The translations under genes and the position numbers were made by a program. Of a stretch of DNA of 64,000 bases, positions 1 to 8,608 are shown in pieces. Source of the stretch: Bog-473 sp963755375 (GTDB taxonomy: Bacteria > Actinomycetota > Acidimicrobiia > Acidimicrobiales > RAAP-2); NCBI GenBank assembly GCA_963755375.1, contig CAVWKG010000016.1, forward strand, positions 2,666,001 to 2,730,000, in the 5' to 3' direction. How positions within the stretch are numbered: position 1 is the stretch's first letter; the number at the start of each line of letters is the position of its first letter. Below the pieces are notes generated by a model. It was not told the DNA's origin, ran no database searches, and saw nothing but the letters and a program-made list of their open reading frames with translations.

Positions 1-803
1 GGGGGATGCCCAGCGCTACAGCGATTCAGTATTCCGGTTAAGGGGTCCCACACAGCCACGATCATCGAAGCCAGCTCGTTTGGCTGAAGTCGACACAACA
101 TTCGATTGACTCGACTCACGATCTCTTTGGAAATGGGGGCCTCGTGCGCATAGGCGCGGGCGGCATTCCTGAGCTGACCCATGACTGCGGCGGAGTGGAT
201 GCCGTGTCCAGCTACGTCCCCGACGATCATGACGACCGAGTTGTCGACGAGGAAACAGTCGAACCAGTCCCCACCGAGTTGGGCCCCACTGGCCGGGACG
301 TACGCGGCGGCCACCTTGAGTCCGGGAAACTCTGGCAGCTCGTCCGGAATGAACGCCCGCTGGATGGCCACGGCCTCCGCTCGCTCATCGGCCCATTGGC
401 GGTCACGTTCACGTTGACTCGTCACGTCTCGGAAAGCGACGATGACGGAATCGTCGAACCGCGTCGCTTGCAGGTGGAACCATCCAGAGGAGTGGACGCC
501 GTTGACCTGAGCGCTGTAGTTGAAGTCGTCGTCCTCGTAGGGTTTGCCGGATTCAACGACTTCCCGAAAAGACTCCAACAGACCCATCTCCCCTGCCTCG
601 GGGTAGGCGTCTGTGAAGTGTCGACCGACGAGTGTCGTCATTGGTCGCCCACCTACATCGATGGCCCGCTGATTGGCGTAGTCGATGACAAAGTTGTCTA
701 TGAAGCCATCATCGTCCCGAACAGAACGCAGCACAAAAACGCTGTCGAGTGACCCGTCGAACACCTCGTATTGGTGAACTCTTTCGACTTCAAGCGACTC
801 CAT
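1..803 (-). CDS. PAS-PP2C (SpoIIE/RsbU-like) phosphatase, C-terminus outside window
   Basis: The gene runs off the left edge; 267 residues are visible from an ATG at 803, which follows a GGGGAGGGG Shine-Dalgarno. Residues about 10-125 resemble a PAS sensor domain. A charged helix around QRERDRQWADERAEAVAIQ comes next, then a PP2C/SpoIIE core with the metal-binding aspartates in GGDWFD and VGDVAGHG. Known relatives dephosphorylate anti-anti-sigma factors and thereby control alternative sigma factors; that role is inferred from the family. No kinase or STAS partner lies to its right, so any partner would be beyond the left edge. The next gene on this strand starts 247 bases upstream. Confidence 0.85.
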   Translation of the reverse strand, partial: MESLEVERVHQYEVFDGSLDSVFVLRSVRDDDGFIDNFVIDYANQRAIDVGGRPMTTLVGRHFTDAYPEAGEMGLLESFREVVESGKPYEDDDFNYSAQVNGVHSSGWFHLQATRFDDSVIVAFRDVTSQRERDRQWADERAEAVAIQRAFIPDELPEFPGLKVAAAYVPASGAQLGGDWFDCFLVDNSVVMIVGDVAGHGIHSAAVMGQLRNAARAYAHEAPISKEIVSRVNRMLCRLQPNELASMIVAVWDPLTGILNRCSAGHP

Positions 804-1049
804 GGCAGCCCCTCCCCTTTGGGGAACATCGAGCCACCGAAGGAGGCGAAAGTTGGGGCTGCCTACCCCGGACGCTGGTCGATCCAGCAACAAGATGAAC
901 GGAGCCAGAGGTTATCAGTTGTCCGACTCGGTCTCTGCGTGCAAATCACATTCCCCTAAAGGGTGCAGCGGTTCGGGTGGAGCTCAGCCGTCGCCCGGAA
1001 TAACTACCACCTCACAAGTACGGCAGCGTGGCACTCCATCCCGATGGCG

Positions 1050-1550
1050 TCAGGGGGCAGGCTGGCTCTCTACGATCGGGGCCGACGCTCTCGAAGAGGG
1101 AGGTCCTGCCGGGATCTGGCCGGGTCTGCCCAACTGGACAGGACTCTGAATCGCAAACACGTCGCCGCCCTTGTAACAGCGCGCTGCGCTTGGCCACGAG
1201 GCGGTGCCCACGGTTCCACCACCCACCGTGATGTACTGGCCCTGATGTGCCACGACCTTGCCCGTGGGGTCAAGCAACACTGTCGGACGGAATTGGACCC
1301 GGTATCCAGCCGGCCACAGATAGCTGATCGATCCATCCGACGTGCACGTTCCCGAACGAGTGAGTGTGGCATGGAACGGTGCGGAAGATATGGCCTCCAT
1401 CGCACCTTGCCCCGGCTTCCAGCCATCGCTCGGCAGCGGATAACTGCGGGTCCGTTTGTTGGGCATTGCCGCGAAGGCACCCGATAGAGGAAGTGCGACG
1501 CTCGCAAGAACACCAATCATCAGACATGCAGTCCATCTTCTGAACGACAC
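1050..1550 (-). CDS. Hypothetical exported protein
   Basis: A 166-residue protein of unknown function. I place the start at the GTG at 1550 because a GGGAGGAG ribosome site sits just upstream. The N-terminus then reads as a signal peptide: positive residues, a hydrophobic stretch (MIGVLASVALPLSGAFAA) and a likely cleavage after AFAA. A longer reading from 1664 would bury this signal. The mature part has a cysteine pair (GTCTSDG and ARCYKGG) and many Gly, Pro and Thr residues, as in small extracellular proteins. No family is recognised. Confidence 0.6.
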   Translation of the reverse strand: MSFRRWTACLMIGVLASVALPLSGAFAAMPNKRTRSYPLPSDGWKPGQGAMEAISSAPFHATLTRSGTCTSDGSISYLWPAGYRVQFRPTVLLDPTGKVVAHQGQYITVGGGTVGTASWPSAARCYKGGDVFAIQSPVQLGRPGQIPAGPPSSRASAPIVESQPAP

Positions 1551-1625
1551 TGAGGCTCCTCCCGATTCAGCCCTAAGCGTTTTGCCCAGCCACGTTATTG
1601 ACGCATCCCGCTCGAGTTTGGTTCG

Positions 1626-1690
1626 GGTGCTCCAGTACGCCGAAGTGTTGTCCCGATGTCCCAACGTGGATTCAGGCGAACCAGGGCACT
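1626..1690. repeat. Imperfect hairpin element (TGC-CC / GGGCA family)
   Basis: Left arm 1626-1641 and right arm 1675-1690 are imperfectly complementary at 11 of 16 positions, with about 33 bases between. The left arm holds CCAGTACGCC, which recurs between genes near 17.23 and, with one change, 17.67 kb. It lies between two genes on the same strand. It may be a transcript-end hairpin or a member of a dispersed repeat family. Confidence 0.45.
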
Positions 1691-1728
1691 TTGGCTCGAA
1701 TCAAAGTGAAGATTCCTCGCCGTGTCGA

Positions 1729-2304
1729 TCACTCGGTTCCCTCCGAGAAGACCCACAGCGGATATTCCTGTCGAAGCACGTCCAGATGCATGCTCCACTG
1801 ACGATCGGGCAGCACCTCGATGCTGTGGAGAATCACGCTGCTGCCCGAGGCTTCAAAACCCCACGAGAACCCCATAAGAGGTACGACTCGCCGTGCCTTC
1901 ATCTGCGCAACCTCGTCGAGGGGGGTGGTTGCCAGGAAGCTATGCGCCACCCACTCGATGGGTTCTCGGACCGAGCGGGACGGAGCGTCAAAGAGGATCG
2001 GGCGCTGCCCGTACCAGCAGTAAGGCGAGGGGGCGTCGCCGAACAGTCCGAACGGGTCCGGCTCGAACCGCAACCCCCCGGATTCATTGTCCGTCGAACG
2101 AACGAGCTGTAGCCATCCGAGCATTGAGCGGTACCCGAGCGCTGGGTACTCGACGGTTGCAGTACAGACGGGAAAGCCTGTCGCAACCGATGACCAGCAT
2201 CCGTAGTAGTCAGGATCCGTGTTCGGCACACACTGGACATGGACCCTCCCAGTTTCACCTCGCCATGAAAACCCAGCATCGAACACCTTGGCACCGTCGC
2301 TCAT
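1729..2304 (-). CDS. Conserved hypothetical protein
   Basis: A 191-residue soluble protein, rich in Trp, Tyr and Cys, with no signal peptide and no clear transmembrane segment. An AGGAG ribosome site lies 9 bases before the ATG at 2304. No family is recognised. Codon use matches its neighbours and the frame is clean, so it is probably a real gene. It is the third of five consecutive reverse-strand genes at the left end, but gaps of 180-260 bases argue against one tight operon. Confidence 0.6.
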   Translation of the reverse strand: MSDGAKVFDAGFSWRGETGRVHVQCVPNTDPDYYGCWSSVATGFPVCTATVEYPALGYRSMLGWLQLVRSTDNESGGLRFEPDPFGLFGDAPSPYCWYGQRPILFDAPSRSVREPIEWVAHSFLATTPLDEVAQMKARRVVPLMGFSWGFEASGSSVILHSIEVLPDRQWSMHLDVLRQEYPLWVFSEGTE

Positions 2305-2564
2305 GACAACAGTCTCCTAGCTCCTAGCGCTCGGTTCGGACGCACGACCCAGGTTCCAACGCTCGGTCACCCTTGGAAGATGCTGACGGGTACGGTCTTG
2401 TCCGGAACGCTCGGACCCAGCCCTGATCGTGCCGAACCGCCCCCACAGACCTGGCGTTCGGGGCAGTCTGGGCATAGTGGTTCAGGCGGCCGAGAGGTAC
2501 GTCAAGGGATGACGACGGACCAGGCCCCTATATGCGGTGAGCCAGGTCCGGAGCGTATCTACCT

Positions 2565-2747
2565 TCAGCGACGTCGCGGAAGCAGGGCGCCAATGATCCA
2601 GAAGATGGGCAAAAAGAATCCGATGAGGAACATCACCCAATGTCCCTTCCGAATAGACAGGAGGCCGAGGGTTATCAGGAGGACGACATAGATGACTGCC
2701 CACAGTCCGATGAAGCCACCACTGGTCACGTCGGCTAGTACCCGCAT
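2565..2747 (-). CDS. Small two-helix membrane protein
   Basis: A 60-residue protein with two hydrophobic helices: residues about 8-26 (FIGLWAVIYVVLLITLGLL) and 33-53 (WVMFLIGFFLPIFWIIGAL), ending in basic residues (PRRR). GGGAGAGGAG precedes the ATG at 2747 at good spacing, so the 27-residue upstream extension is unlikely. The pattern matches small phospholipase_D-nuclease N-terminal or SHOCT-less membrane peptides common in actinobacteria. Function unknown. Confidence 0.6.
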   Translation of the reverse strand: MRVLADVTSGGFIGLWAVIYVVLLITLGLLSIRKGHWVMFLIGFFLPIFWIIGALLPRRR

Positions 2748-2941
2748 TTTGGGCTCCTCTCCCTGCCTGGGCATCGCCAGCCGTAGAAGGCTAGTTCTCC
2801 GACCCCTGACGGCCCATGCGACGGCCAAACTTCCGCAGCCTCAAGAGCCTCAAGGGTGTCGGGTCACACCCAAACGACCCTCCCCACGGTCGTCCCTAGA
2901 CGACCGGAACGGGGCACCTGCCCATTAGGCAGACGGAATGA

Positions 2942-3262
2942 CTACGCCGACTCCTCCTCCATCACCGCAATGGCCAATTCCAGTGCCTCAGCGATGTTGA
3001 TTGCGGCTGTCATGACCCGAGCCGTCCCGATAATCGGTGCGACAGCCACGAGGACGTTCTGCGCGTCCTCGATCGTGATCCCCGCTTCGGCCGCCGGGCC
3101 GATGTTGAGGAGATACGAGGCAGGGCCGGCGTCGACCGCCGCCAGAGCCGCGAGTCGGACCAACATTAGGGCGTCAGGCGCCAACTCACACTCCGCCACC
3201 GACACAGCGGTCATGGCGGCAATCGTGTCGAGAACTGGGGTGTCTTGGGACTCACCAGGCAT
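2942..3262 (-). CDS. Carboxymuconolactone decarboxylase-like small protein
   Basis: A 106-residue all-helical protein. Its body (VRLAALAAVDAGPASYLLNI ... VAPIIGTARVMTAA) matches the CMD/AhpD-like fold. The CxxC pair of true AhpD peroxidases is absent, so a redox role is unlikely; many such short paralogues have no known activity. AAAGGAG lies 7 bases before the ATG at 3262 and fixes the start. The acidic tail MEEESA ends the protein. Confidence 0.7.
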   Translation of the reverse strand: MPGESQDTPVLDTIAAMTAVSVAECELAPDALMLVRLAALAAVDAGPASYLLNIGPAAEAGITIEDAQNVLVAVAPIIGTARVMTAAINIAEALELAIAVMEEESA

Positions 3263-3562
3263 GGTGGAACTCCTTTGCGTCGGGGGCATTCGCGTCGGAC
3301 GTGGCACACAAATGAGGACTGACCGTCGGCGGTCACGATACAACTTCCACATTTGGAGCGCCCTGCACGGCAGGTTATGTCCATTCTCTCGGCGCGTGCG
3401 CCCCCGGGGTCCAGAAATGCCGCCGAAAAATGGCCCGCTGACCCGGACCTATCTGAGAATTACGTATCGACCCCGCGAGCGGATTCAGATCTTGATAGAC
3501 CTCGTCCATTGTTGGAATTACTTGGAGAGAGAAATAAATCAACGAGCGCCGGAGGTGGAGGA
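3263..3562. other. Intergenic stretch, no gene seen
   Basis: This 300-base stretch separates the reverse-strand CMD gene from the forward-strand Glu/Arg-rich small ORF. It must hold promoters for both directions. No RNA gene, repeat or recognisable protein remnant is visible. Confidence 0.4.
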
Positions 3563-3679
3563 GTGCACAAGACCGATGCAAGAGAGATCGAACGCGAAAG
3601 GGAAATCGAGCTGGAACGGGAACGCGAGAGGGAAAGGGAGCGCCCAGGTGAGCGCGAACCTGAGCGACGCAGGAGGTAG
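3563..3679 (+). CDS. Possible 38-residue Glu/Arg-repeat microprotein
   Basis: A GTG at 3563 follows GGAGG at ideal spacing and opens a 38-residue frame that is almost only Glu and Arg, with runs such as EREREIELERERERERER. Such a sequence would form a charged single alpha helix. The DNA is a purine-rich imperfect hexamer repeat, so this could be low-complexity DNA that happens to be open. It ends 19 bases before the next gene, and its last codons (AGGAGGTAG) contain a ribosome-binding sequence. Coding status is uncertain. Confidence 0.35.
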   Translation: MHKTDAREIEREREIELERERERERERPGEREPERRRR

Positions 3680-3698
3680 CACGAAGTAAACACTCTCC

Positions 3699-4376
3699 AT
3701 GCTCGACGAATCCGAAGGCGACTCATCAGGATCCGATATCCAGGGCGAGAAACGCTGGCCCATGGCCATCACCCTCGTGGTCGCCATTGCCTTGCCGTTT
3801 CTTCTACCTCCAAGGTTCAGCGTGGGTCCGAGGTGGATTATCCCCGTCTTTGAGGCGCTTCTGCTGGTAGCCCTCATGGTCACGGATCCCGGTCGTATCG
3901 ACCGCCGGTCAACTGTCGTTCGGGGGCTCTCCATTGCCCTTGTCGTCATACTCGTCATAGGTGCCGCCGTCGCTACCATCCGATTGGTGGTCGATCTCAT
4001 CAGGGGCGGTCCCGAAACCAACTCGCCCGGACAGCTTCTACGGATTGGCTCCGTCGTTTGGATCTACGTGATCATCACGTTCTCGTTCCTCTATTGGGAA
4101 CTCGACGGCGGGGGTCCGGAAGCTCGCGCACGCTGTGCGCCGGAATACTTGGACCTAGCGTTTCCCGAGCACCTCAACCCCCATGTCTCCGGACCGGATT
4201 GGCGCCCTGAGTTCTTCGACTATCTCTACCTAGGTTTCACCGACGCAACGGCCTTTAGCCCTACCGACGTGATGCCCCTTGCCCGCTGGGCAAAACTCGC
4301 CATGGCCAGTCAGGCAACGGCTTGCCTCGTCATCATCGGTTTGGTGATAGCGCGAGCGGTCAACATCTTGAAGTAG
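3699..4376 (+). CDS. Integral membrane protein, DUF1345-like
   Basis: A 225-residue protein with about five hydrophobic helices: near residues 23-40, 46-62, 75-100, 115-132 and 198-222. The segment YLYLGFTDATAFSPTDVMPL, followed by RWAKLAMASQA and a last helix ending in RAVNIL, is a signature I associate with DUF1345-type membrane proteins, whose function is unknown. The ATG at 3699 has a GGAGG only about 23 bases upstream, so the true start could differ. Downstream lies an IS remnant on the opposite strand. Confidence 0.7.
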   Translation: MLDESEGDSSGSDIQGEKRWPMAITLVVAIALPFLLPPRFSVGPRWIIPVFEALLLVALMVTDPGRIDRRSTVVRGLSIALVVILVIGAAVATIRLVVDLIRGGPETNSPGQLLRIGSVVWIYVIITFSFLYWELDGGGPEARARCAPEYLDLAFPEHLNPHVSGPDWRPEFFDYLYLGFTDATAFSPTDVMPLARWAKLAMASQATACLVIIGLVIARAVNILK

Positions 4377-4459
4377 CAGGCACAGAGAGTGCCACCTATG
4401 TGCGCGGCGTGGGGCATAACCCGAACAAGGTAGCGACACATCAAGGGCGGCTGCAGGCC

Positions 4460-4705
4460 GGCATCTAGAGGGACGAGGTCCTGGGCCGGTGCGAACGCTC
4501 CCGGAGGCCAGGCCCTCGGCCTCCGTAACGGGCCAGCCACGAGTTCGCCGTGTCTCGATGCACGCCGAACTTCTCGGCTACCTCGGTGACTCACATCCCT
4601 TCTCTGATCAGGGCCAGACGGCGTCATATACCGCTGTTCCACCTTGCTGAGCTCCCTGAGCATTCGCCCACATCCTGCGCCTGAACGCAGGTTGCTGGGA
4701 AGGTG
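4460..4705 (-). pseudogene. IS481-like transposase remnant (5' end only)
   Basis: The DNA matches the N-terminal part of the IS481-like element at 13.5-13.75 kb almost base by base. The shared start is MLRELSKVEQRY at 4663, followed by the helix-turn-helix region. A one-base change breaks the frame soon after RYMTPSGPD, and only about 200 bases of the gene survive. The flanking GCGTTCAGGCGCAGGA-type end sequence is also shared with the other copy. The element is too short and damaged to move. Confidence 0.8.
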
Positions 4706-5540
4706 TCAGGGGATACCCGGAACAACACATGGACTCAGCGCTGGACTCAGTGGGTGGGCAAGTGGGCCGCGCCTTCCGAACGCTCACGGAGGACACCGTC
4801 GTCTGGGAACGGGGCGACAAGTCGTGGCGTGTTTGACGAGACATGACGGCCCGGGTCAGGAGCATCGAGTAGCTACGCCGTCGAGTGCCGCGTCTCCCGT
4901 CGCTCGACTTCAGATGTCCCGCACCACAGTCCGACCAGCTCCGTATGATCCGCCCCTTCGCCCCGACAGGCGCCTCGCCTGTGCGACGAGGGTGTCCCAA
5001 GCCAGCCCACCGGCGGTCGGGGGCACTCATCGTGGCTACCCGGGCGCGCATCTGCGACGGGGATAAGCGGGGTCAAGGTGCCTCCTAAATACGGCAGCGG
5101 TGTCTGACCCTGCTCAAGGCCTGAGTGTTGTCCGTCCGTTGTGCTGGGTCAGTCCGGTCGGCTCTACTCCGCCGGGAGCCGCGCTGTCAGCATCGCGGAT
5201 TGGGGCAGCTACGGCTGACAATCCGTGTGAGCTACAGCCGTAGCTGACCCTCGCCATTCAAGGCGGGGTCGGGTCGCCGATGCCGGTGGGGGTCACCGTG
5301 CGGCCCGATCCTGCTCCGGCCGACCCCTCGCCGTCGTGGCTGGTTGTGGGAAAGTTGTGCAGGATCGGGCCATTCGGGTCGCTGCAATCGTAGATCGCAG
5401 GAGCCAAGATTCCGGGCGCCACCTTGATCGGCAGGCCCTTGGTGAGGGGCGATCGCGCGGGGGGTGGCCGATTCAGTCACCCGCTAGGGGCTGAATCGCG
5501 GCCCGATCCCGCTCCGGTCTACCCACGACCCGTGAGCCCG
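4706..5540. other. Gene-poor stretch with a hairpin and a short direct repeat
   Basis: Eight hundred bases without a convincing gene. The 12-base arms CAGCTACGGCTG (5207-5218) and its complement (5236-5247) form a strong hairpin with a 17-base loop. A GCGGCCCGATCC motif occurs twice, near 5300 and 5498, each followed by GCTCCGG after one variable base. The stretch looks like debris left beside the IS remnant. Confidence 0.4.
5207..5247. repeat. Inverted repeat, 12-bp arms
   Basis: Perfect 12-bp arms (CAGCTACGGCTG and CAGCCGTAGCTG) with a 17-base loop. No T-tract follows on either strand, so an intrinsic terminator is not obvious. No gene abuts it. Confidence 0.55.
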
Positions 5541-5828
5541 ATGCCCCAGCCCGGCGACCCGTGCCCTGGCTTCGTCGCCCAGCCCGGCCAGTGCTGGCAG
5601 ATGACCATCGACCGGAACCCTCAGGCCAACCACCGCCACGAGGCGCCTTCCTTGACGGGCCGATGGTTCAGCCCCTCAGGCGACCGCTGGTGGCGGGTGT
5701 GGGCCTGTCCAGAACACCGCGAAGCACTGACGGGACTGCGGGAGTTCGGTGGACGGCCTTGGCCGTTTGATCCAAGGCGTGCCCAGAGAACGCGTAGCCG
5801 ACAGGTCAGCCCTCCCCAAACCGGATGA
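5541..5828 (+). CDS. Small Cys/Trp-rich hypothetical protein
   Basis: A 95-residue reading from the ATG at 5541. It has the spaced pattern PCPGF...GQCWQM, RWFSPSGDRWWRVWACPEH and then LTGLREFG. The WRVWACPEH...LTGLREF ending resembles short zinc-binding-like proteins on actinobacterial plasmids and islands, which I can describe but not name. The last 23 bases overlap the 3' end of the opposite-strand gene. No good ribosome site is seen, so confidence is moderate. Confidence 0.4.
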   Translation: MPQPGDPCPGFVAQPGQCWQMTIDRNPQANHRHEAPSLTGRWFSPSGDRWWRVWACPEHREALTGLREFGGRPWPFDPRRAQRTRSRQVSPPQTG

Positions 5829-6201
5829 TCCGCCAACCGCCGCCTTCTGGACTGCGGCTCACCAAGAAGGGGTAGGTCAGCTCGAACTCGTCGCTGGCGT
5901 ACGAGCCGGTAAAGACGTAGACGACGGTTTCGCTGTCAGGACCTTCCGGTCGCGGACGCCGTGAGATTTCCCAGCCGGGTTCCTTGAGGTACGAAAGGTC
6001 CATTGACGCCAGTGACGCCAGTCCCCCCGGGATGCGATCCAAGGTTTCGCTATCGACAAGTTCGCCAGCAGCTCTAAAATCGCCCTCGTCGAGCAACCGT
6101 AGGAAGGTCGCGACGGCTCGCACGGAACCGCCGGGAGCAAGATGAGCCCCGGTCTGGTTGGCTAGCTCGTCGTGGGCTTCGCTGTTTGAAGTGCCCATCA
6201 T
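5806..6201 (-). CDS. Hypothetical protein, possible NTF2/DUF4878-like fold
   Basis: A 131-residue protein from the first of two adjacent ATGs (6201 and 6198), with TTGGGGA just upstream. The pattern AVATFLRLLDEGDFRAAGEL, a mid-strand ETVVYVFTG and the end GGGWRIIRFGEG is typical of small NTF2-like domains such as DUF4878, in which a helix with an FLRALxxGD motif precedes a curved sheet. No catalytic residues can be assigned. It probably binds a small ligand or peptide, but this is only fold inference. Confidence 0.55.
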   Translation of the reverse strand: MMGTSNSEAHDELANQTGAHLAPGGSVRAVATFLRLLDEGDFRAAGELVDSETLDRIPGGLASLASMDLSYLKEPGWEISRRPRPEGPDSETVVYVFTGSYASDEFELTYPFLVSRSPEGGGWRIIRFGEG

Positions 6202-6524
6202 CGATCCCCAATCTCTCGCCCGTCGCCTTCGTCCACGTCTCGACATAGGGCCACGCCCACACGAGGCCGGTCCTGAGAGTGGCCGATGGACTCGCCAGGG
6301 AACGGCAAGTCATCCGCCGCAGTCTCGCGCCACCGGGGTCCAGGGCTGAGAACCGTGCCCCATGGCCGGCACTTCGGGGCTCTGGAGCTCACCCCCATCT
6401 GTATTGGCTCGAAAGCGCGTTAGGGACGACCTAAAAGCCGCCGAACCAAGGCTGTTTGCTCGTGTGTAGCCATACCGTTCTCCCACCCGATCGACGTCGT
6501 CCCCGCATGGCACCGTTATCCCAA
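6202..6524. other. Intergenic stretch with one short hairpin
   Basis: No gene is visible here. At 6353-6383 the sequence GTGCCCC-ATG-GCC joins GGC-ACTTC-GGGGC, an imperfect hairpin whose right half (CGGCACTTCGGGG) reappears with small changes near 16.82 and 17.69 kb. Confidence 0.4.
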
Positions 6525-7094
6525 TCAGACGTAACTGCTGGCTCGTGCTCTCGCAACCGTCGATCCCCCGGCTGCATACAGGCTTGCCGCAGCGATCAGT
6601 CCAGTGGTCACTTCGATGCCCGCTAAACCGCCGCCAACCAAGCCCACCATTGTCCCGGCGATCCCGGCGACGATCAGGGCCGCCCCGAGCCAGTAGAACC
6701 CCGCAAAAAAGAGTCGGCCGAACGCGAGAAAATGTACTCCGACCACGGTGGCGAACCAGGCGATGACGTATTGGTGGCGTCCTGTCGCTCCGAGGAGCGC
6801 AGCCCCTCCAAAGAGTGCGACCACCTCCGGGACCACTATGCGTCGATAACTCGGCGACGAGAACATAGACCCCGATCGGTTCTCGCGAACGGACCGCCGC
6901 AGGCGAGCGCTCCAGAGCAAGATGACCAGCCCGACCACGATCCCGACCACGCGGACAGCCGTCGAGACCGCTCCGGAGATCCCCGACGCACTCCATTCGG
7001 TCCAGGCCAAACCGAACACGCCCGAGATCATGGCCCCCGTCAAAGCTCCCCGGTCCGGAACGGAATCCACACCACTCGCATACCCATTTCTCAC
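6525..7094 (-). CDS. Hypothetical membrane protein
   Basis: A 189-residue protein with about five hydrophobic segments: near residues 20-38, 45-62, 85-105, 110-128 and 132-160. It has a basic stretch (ARLRRSVRENR) after the second. The GTG at 7094 is the first start; the ATG 20 residues in, which follows GGGGGCC, is an alternative. No family is recognised and no partner gene is adjacent. Confidence 0.55.
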   Translation of the reverse strand: MRNGYASGVDSVPDRGALTGAMISGVFGLAWTEWSASGISGAVSTAVRVVGIVVGLVILLWSARLRRSVRENRSGSMFSSPSYRRIVVPEVVALFGGAALLGATGRHQYVIAWFATVVGVHFLAFGRLFFAGFYWLGAALIVAGIAGTMVGLVGGGLAGIEVTTGLIAAASLYAAGGSTVARARASSYV

Positions 7095-7379
7095 GGTGCA
7101 ATCAGAAAGGCGCTCCGCCTCGGGTGCCCCCCTTTCGTCGGGCTCGGGGGATACCCCCCTGGCCGTGTCAAGCGTCCCGACGTGAATGACCTGGCTACTC
7201 GTCGCTCAGTTCGGCCATTGCTTCCGGCGGCAAGGCAGGAAGTCAACTCAAACTTAGACTGAGTTCTCACTGTTAAACTGCCGTCCCGTCGCATCGCCCA
7301 CTTCTCGACGTCTGGCCACGACGCACACCATCCCCCCGCTGCTGAGCACGACCACCGGCTCAGGAAAACCGATATCCCT

Positions 7380-7517
7380 TCAGAGCGACATAGGGAGGGG
7401 TCCCGCCAGCCGATATCGCGGACATTGGCAGCGCGAGCAATCAGAGCCTCTGCGATAGTGCTGATGTGATTCGTACGAATCGCCGCATCGACAGGCGCGT
7501 AAACGTGTTTCTCGCAT
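7380..7517 (-). CDS. Small Cys/His-rich, probably zinc-binding protein
   Basis: A 45-residue protein starting at the ATG at 7517, with AAGGGGAG 7 bases upstream. It contains CRCGDSYESHQHYRRGSDC followed by SRCQCPRYR: five cysteines and two histidines in a compact arrangement. Similar CxCG...HxHYRxGxDCxxCxCxRYR miniproteins occur in actinobacteria without a known role; I cite this from memory of the pattern. The ordered ligand spacing suggests a zinc knuckle. It is too short to be found by length alone. Confidence 0.6.
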   Translation of the reverse strand: MRETRLRACRCGDSYESHQHYRRGSDCSRCQCPRYRLAGPLPMSL

Positions 7518-7627
7518 GGCCTCACTCCCCTTGCTGACTTGTATGTCATACCCAGGATTAGCGAAATGATGCCGAAGGAATGAGGCAGAGCCGCAATAGG
7601 CTCGGACGGTGGGAAGGAAACATAACC

Positions 7628-7787
7628 GTGGTGATTTACGTGCTTGCGCTTGTCGGCGTCGTGGTCGGTGTGGACATCCTGTTCCTTCAAGTACGAAACG
7701 TGGCCGCGCCTGCTTATAAACGTTGGCATTGTCCTGGTTTTCGCCGCCTCCCACCTGCGGTTCCATCAAGCACTCGGGGGCAACTGA
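7628..7787 (+). pseudogene. Frameshifted ~52-residue membrane miniprotein
   Basis: A GTG at 7628, preceded by AAGGAA, starts VIYVLALVGVVVGVDILFLQ, a membrane helix. After RN the frame shifts by one base at about 7705-7708 and continues WPRLLINVGIVLVFAASHLR to a stop at 7787. Joined, the two halves match a family of about 50-residue actinobacterial two-helix proteins of the type VGVDVLFF...RLLVNVGIVLVFAAFYLRF. A single extra base is the simplest explanation. Programmed frameshifting or a sequencing error cannot be excluded. Confidence 0.6.
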
Positions 7788-8079
7788 CCGCCTCGGAGAC
7801 GTCCCGCCGCAATAGTCCACAGCGAATCGGAACCGACTGGCTTTTCGATTGCACGAAAGCAACGAGGGTGGATTCGCCGATAAGTAAAACGAACGAGCCG
7901 GCGCCATCCTGTTTCCCCAACCCCCCACGGAACCGGTGCCGGCTCGTTCGCGTCCCGGGCATTCCCCAGAGGCAACTTCCATAACGGCGCTGAAGTCCGG
8001 CGATTGGGGCACCGTCGGGGACTCATTGGCAGAGGTGATTATCGTTCCGGAGAACGAGCCGAAGACTGAGAGGTGGCCA

Positions 8080-8460
8080 ATGGTGACGGTGTACAACCTT
8101 GATCACGAATCGGTTGCCAAAATGATCCAGCTGGATCTTGCGAGCCTGGACCGAGAACCCGAAAGTCCCATCAGTGACTTTTCGTTCCACGGATGCACGG
8201 GTGGTGTCGCCGCCTTCAAAGGCCGACCACCTTGGGAGTTCCACGGCCAAGGCGACGAGCTTCTCTTCATCTTGGCAGGCGAGTCGGAACTTACACTGCT
8301 CGAGGAGGACGGTCGTTCAATATGCACCCTCTCGGCAGGCCATCTTGCGCTTGTCCCGAGAGGCCATTGGCATTCCAATAACGCACCTGGCGGAGTAACG
8401 ATGCTGTGGATCACTCCCAGCGAAGGCAATGAGCACTCCTGGGAGGAGCCGAGCGTCTGA
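8080..8460 (+). CDS. Single-domain cupin protein
   Basis: A 126-residue protein whose start at 8080 follows GAGAGG. The cupin motifs are clear: motif 1 around WEFHGQGDELLFILAGE and motif 2 around GHLALVPRGHWHSN, with His, Glu and His ligands for a metal. The substrate cannot be read from the sequence. A related cupin sits at 17.3 kb. The hydrolase at 8609 follows after 148 bases, so the pair could be co-transcribed. Confidence 0.8.
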   Translation: MVTVYNLDHESVAKMIQLDLASLDREPESPISDFSFHGCTGGVAAFKGRPPWEFHGQGDELLFILAGESELTLLEEDGRSICTLSAGHLALVPRGHWHSNNAPGGVTMLWITPSEGNEHSWEEPSV

Positions 8461-8493
8461 CAGCTTGGGATCAGGTCTGGACTGTGTGTCGAA

Positions 8494-8511
8494 GAAGACA
8501 GCGAATACCTA
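8494..8511. repeat. 18-base direct repeat, copy 1
   Basis: The 18 bases GAAGACAGCGAATACCTA are repeated exactly at 21448-21465, 12.95 kb away and immediately upstream of a tyrosine recombinase. The two may be remnants of attachment sites or a dispersed repeat. Confidence 0.5.
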
Positions 8512-8608
8512 AGCGGCCCTCATCGGCCCGAGCGCCCGTAGCCGGCGTATTGGGATACCTGTCCAGCATGAGCGAGGCCGCCCACGATCGGTGGAATACG
8601 GTTTGGAA

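Noticed and set aside
1012..1487. Forward-strand small genes over 0.96-1.5 kb
   Set aside because: They are antisense to an exported protein with a good signal peptide and ribosome site.
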